Of a DNA stretch of 64,000 bases, positions 60,949 through 64,000 are shown piece by piece (the stretch's first letter is position 1; each line of letters begins with the position of its first letter). The translations under genes were made by a program, and so were the position numbers. The notes under the pieces were generated by a model, which worked only from the letters and a program-made list of their open reading frames with translations, made no database searches and had not been told where the DNA came from. The stretch spans positions 31,480,971 to 31,544,970 of the forward strand of contig NC_080572.1 in the NCBI RefSeq assembly GCF_030247185.1, given 5' to 3'. The DNA is from Malaya genurostris (lineage: Eukaryota; Arthropoda; Insecta; Diptera; Culicidae).

Positions 60949-60955
60949 GATATTC
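60770..60955 (-). repeat. Microsatellite-bearing repeat family, reverse copy with (CA)n
   Basis: The reverse strand reads (TG)n, then caaatatgca, aacctatttttcacaaactc, ggttcaaataaaaagcttta, gggtccca, i.e. the first module of the family after its microsatellite. The (CA)n itself is 60869-60946. Confidence 0.75.
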
Positions 60956-61170
60956 AAATTATGCGAAACAAAATTTTATCCGAAATTCGAAAATGTTGCG
61001 CCCCATCCCGTTTCGAACGATTGTCTACTGCAGATATAACATATATTATGCACAAAAGTCTTATTTTATATTATCGAAGTACAAAAATAAACAGGCCTAC
61101 AATTTTTTCACTTTATAAGTTAACATAAACAATCAAGGTTATACGAGAATCGTCAATATAGAGACTACTA

Positions 61171-61440
61171 CTAAGGCAATATCAAAACAGTTATAGAAAA
61201 TGTTGTACTATTAGAATGATCAAGTTCATCCAACCACCAGGTCCAAGTAGTGTTGTAATGGATAGGATCAGAACGATTATCTCCAGGTTTATTCCTCGGT
61301 TCTGTAGCTATCTCCATGTATCGCTGAACGTCCTGCCTCAAATCAGATTCAATTTCCTCCAATATTCCACCTCGTTCAGCTCGTCTTCTGTGACTATTTG
61401 ACCAAGCCAGTGAACGTATTTACCGCTAATTTTCTAAAAC
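61171..61440 (-). pseudogene. Arylsulfatase B-like C-terminal relic
   Basis: Minus strand gives DELNEVEY in one frame, then EEIESDLRQDVQRYMEIATEPRNKPGDNRSDPIHYNTTWTWW in another. These match CELNDISRR and EMHDKVNTYRQMAVKPRNKPHDPASNPAYHNGIWTWW near the end of the intact sulfatase at 20719-22932. The catalytic part is not in the window. The frame change suggests a pseudogene, but an exon of a gene with unusual splicing is not excluded. Confidence 0.65.
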
Positions 61441-61799
61441 TTTGAAAACAACGCGGAAAACTCTTTACCTTTGCTGGTTTTTTTCGCGCAAGGACCACGA
61501 TTTTGAGGTAGTCAGGAACTTATCTTCATCTGAATGCGTATAGAAGGGGAACCAGCAGCGACGGAGTATGCGCCTTCTGCGTGGTTAAAACCTCAAACGC
61601 TATGGTAGCAACTCTCATTCGCAATCTGCTCTTCAGGAATCAGAACAAATTGGCTCAAATGGCACGTTCCCCTTGATATTTGGAGATTTGTGCCTTGCCA
61701 TCAATTTGTTTTTAGCTTCATTTTCCCGATATATAAGAGGGAAGGATTGAGAGGAAATGGTAAGGGTTGGACTAGGAGGATGGGAAAAAGTGACGACAC

Positions 61800-62160
61800 A
61801 AAAAACAGGAGTAAATTCTGCACCCCTAAGGGATGCTGAACAATCTGCTGGGAATCACATTTAGTGGAAGCAGAAGTAAATTCTGAACCTCTGCGAGGTC
61901 CCGAACAGTCTGCAGTAAAACCTATTTAGGTTTGTTACTATGTGCGTTCTTTCTGAAGAACGATACACTGTTTATAAAACCTCCAACCCCCGAGAGGATT
62001 TAGAGACTTTACAAAAGCGACACCATTCTGCACTCCCGGAAGAATGCAGAACGATTCGCAGTATGTACGAGCAGAAGTAAATTCGGTACCCCATGAAGGG
62101 TGCCAAACAATCTGCTAAACCCTATTTAAGGTGAATACAGGAAGGATTTATTCACTCCAG
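61800..62160 (-). repeat. Imperfect repeats in a retrotransposon 3' UTR
   Basis: Three diverged units containing agtaaattctg..cc..agg.tgc.gaacaatctgc start near 61812, 61871 and 62070. They lie just beyond the end of the RNase H-bearing fragment and look like its 3' UTR. 61441-61799 is unassigned. Confidence 0.5.
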
Positions 62161-62182
62161 GAAGAACGATTAACCCTTCTGA

Positions 62183-63290
62183 CTATAGCTCCTTACCACA
62201 TTGGGTGAGAAACGAGAGAATATCCTTTAATTGTAGCTCCGCATACACAGACTCAACCATGTATGGAGAACCAAAAACCCGGATACGTAGTTGCGTCAAT
62301 GCGGGACAGTTACATATCAGATGATATGAAGTACCATAATCGCATTCACATAAATCACACGAATAATACTCAGCACGTTGAATAGTAGCCATGTGATAAA
62401 TGAGTTTGCAATGTCCAGTCAGAGCTCTGACCATAATACTGCAATGATGTTTGGAAAAAATGCAGTAGACACTTTGACATTTTCAGATTTAAATCTGGTA
62501 AAAATGCTTTCGTCTGAGCGTAAGTAGCTGACATGTTTGGATGCAGTCCAAGAACAAATCTTGTGCTTTATCCAACTAGTTGAAAGTGGTTACGCTGGTT
62601 CAGGACCAACGAAACCATTCGTTGCACCAGCTCTAGCCAACTCATCAGTCCATTCATTTCCAGTAATACCAGAATGGCCGGGTACCCATAAGAAGTAAAC
62701 AGCATTTGAAATGCTGAGGTCTTCAATTTGAGTTCGACATGCGATCACTAGATTCGACCGTGAATCATTCGAACTGAGTGCTTTTAAGGGTGCATGACTG
62801 TCGGAACAAAAATAAATTTGTTTACCACAGATCCTCTGCTAAAGTGCCGACTGTATTCAACACAGAATCGTGTGGATTTCTGCTTGGAACACAGTACAGT
62901 ATCTACCAAGTGAATGAGACTGCTCTAGCCTCATTTCACGACAGTAGACACCAGCACCAGCACCAGCACGACCATTGAACAGAGAACCGTCCGTATAACA
63001 AACTATGTGTTCATCAAGTTGTCGTTCCAGACAACCAGACAACCATTCCTCACGAAGAGGATAGCTCACATTGAATGTTTTGAAAGGAAAACTGCATGTG
63101 AGAGTTAGGTCACTAGGAGCGGGTAAAAACTCATCCCACGTAACCATTTGAGACCACAAGCGAGTGTGGCTAGTAGCATAATCTAAAGGGTTACTGTTCC
63201 AAAGCCCTGTAACTTTAAGACGGTATGCACAAGATAATGCTTCTTGTTTTAGGAACTCTGAATCTGCTCTTAGTTCTATATTTAGTTTTT
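62183..63290 (-). pseudogene. RNase H and C-terminal end of a LOA/I-like non-LTR element
   Basis: Minus strand. 63159-62857 encodes HIVCYTDGSLFNGRAGAGAG then FQAEIHTI, the first two acidic motifs of RNase H (YTDGS, AE). Frame changes follow through 62500-62850. The end (62434-62183) reads ALTGHCKLIYHMATIQRAEYYSCDLCE...YHLICNCPALTQLR, the cysteine-histidine C-terminal segment typical of I, R1 and LOA clade elements. Decayed, and no reverse transcriptase is in view. Confidence 0.75.
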
Positions 63291-63501
63291 GAACTCAGGT
63301 CCAGTTCCTTATTTCAGAATTCTTCTATTCGGTTCTTTTTAGAAGCATAATAATACTCCCAAAGAATTAAGAATTTTACTGTACTCTATGCAACCCATTT
63401 CAAGTTTCGGAGTTTACTTCCGGAATATGGTTTTAGAATTCAGAGCCATTTTTCAACCACTTGTAGTTTGTAGTAGAACTTTCTGCTGATTTGCTATCGA
63501 G

Positions 63502-64000
63502 GTGGTTGACGAGTTAGTGTATTTGGGCTCACTAGTGACCGCCGATAATGACACCAGCAGAGAAATTCAAAGACGTATTTTGGCAGGGAATCGTGCGTAC
63601 TTTGGACTCAGAAAAACCCTCCGATCGAGAAAAGTACGCCACCGCACGAAATTGACCATCTACAAAACGCTAATTAGACCGGTTGTTCTCTATGGCAACG
63701 AGACCTGGACTATGTTGGCAGAGGACCAACGCGCCCTCAGTGTTTTCGAAAGAAAGGTACTGAGGACCATCTATTGCGGAGTGCAGATGGAAGACGGAAC
63801 GTGGAGACGGCGTATGAATCACGAATTGCAACAGCTGCTAGGAGAACCACCTATCGTACGGACAGCTAAAATCGGACGTCTACGATGGGCTGGGCATGTC
63901 ATAAGGATGTCGGACGACGGCCCAGTGAAAATGGTTCTTGAATCTAATCCAACTGGTACAAGAAGAAGAGGAGGGCAGCGAGCAAGGTGGATCGATCAAG
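63502..64000 (+). CDS. RTE-like reverse transcriptase C-terminus, runs off the window
   Basis: Open frame of 166 codons to the window end, without a starting ATG: VDELVYLGSLVTADNDTSRE, FGLRKTLRSRKVRHRTKLTIYKTLIRPVVLYGNETW, FERKVLRTIYCG, KIGRLRWAGHVIRM and GGQRARWIDQ. This is the thumb and C-terminal region of RTE-clade elements (JAM1-type in mosquitoes). No stops or shifts are visible, so it could be a young copy. The 5' part is missing: the frame begins abruptly after unrelated sequence at about 63300-63500, so it is probably 5'-truncated. Confidence 0.8.
   Translation, partial: MVDELVYLGSLVTADNDTSREIQRRILAGNRAYFGLRKTLRSRKVRHRTKLTIYKTLIRPVVLYGNETWTMLAEDQRALSVFERKVLRTIYCGVQMEDGTWRRRMNHELQQLLGEPPIVRTAKIGRLRWAGHVIRMSDDGPVKMVLESNPTGTRRRGGQRARWIDQ

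Overview
The window looks like nuclear DNA of a dipteran insect, most likely a mosquito (Culicidae). It has AT-rich intergenic DNA, short GT-AG introns, tRNA-derived SINEs of a mosquito-like type, Jockey, LOA-like and RTE-like non-LTR retrotransposons, and many hAT, Tc1/mariner and P-like DNA elements. The species cannot be named from the sequence. Only three host genes are recognisable: EMC10 (10052-10903, +), the mitochondrial ribosomal protein mRpL59/CRIF1 (11007-11887, -) and an arylsulfatase B-like gene with a C-terminal membrane anchor (20719-22932, -). A decayed C-terminal arylsulfatase fragment lies at 61171-61440. Nearly everything else is mobile DNA, much of it nested.

Layout. 1-9986: a block of transposon insertions framed by an imperfect inverted duplication (arms 244-2840 and 8835-9986). 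It holds CAC...GTG elements with 2-bp target duplications, hAT MITEs with 8-bp duplications, a THAP-containing P-like family with 9-bp duplications and a 0.42-kb repeat called K in this annotation. 9987-11947: a 2-kb island with the convergent pair EMC10/mRpL59, bounded within about 65 bp on both sides by transposons. 11948-16275: one hAT element swollen to 4.3 kb by insertions inside insertions. 16291-18482: a gag-like (CCHC) ORF of retrotransposon type, itself interrupted twice. 18483-20718: sparse sequence, one SINE and a long (TA)n. 20719-22932: the arylsulfatase gene. 23000-34300: mostly featureless DNA with transposon relics (gag-like, mariner, Tc1-like, SINE, hAT-like). 34306-41885: (TA)n arrays and two decayed reverse transcriptases, one split by a DNA element. 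43359-46356: hAT pieces, a pipsqueak-like HTH fragment and an internally deleted mariner. 46800-50830: a repeat family built around microsatellites. 51064-55839: a nearly full-length Jockey element sitting inside an older reverse-transcriptase fragment. 56083-58557: another reverse-transcriptase fragment and a hAT element with CCG-rich ends. 60210-64000: a truncated Jockey copy, the arylsulfatase relic, an RNase H-bearing LOA/I-like fragment and an RTE-like fragment that runs off the window.

The host genes do not form a pathway. EMC10 belongs to the ER membrane insertase complex, mRpL59 to the mitochondrial large ribosomal subunit, and the sulfatase probably to glycosaminoglycan breakdown. 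The main interest is the transposon archaeology: paralogous copies within the window supply empty sites, so several target duplications can be read directly, and these suggest element groupings worth testing.
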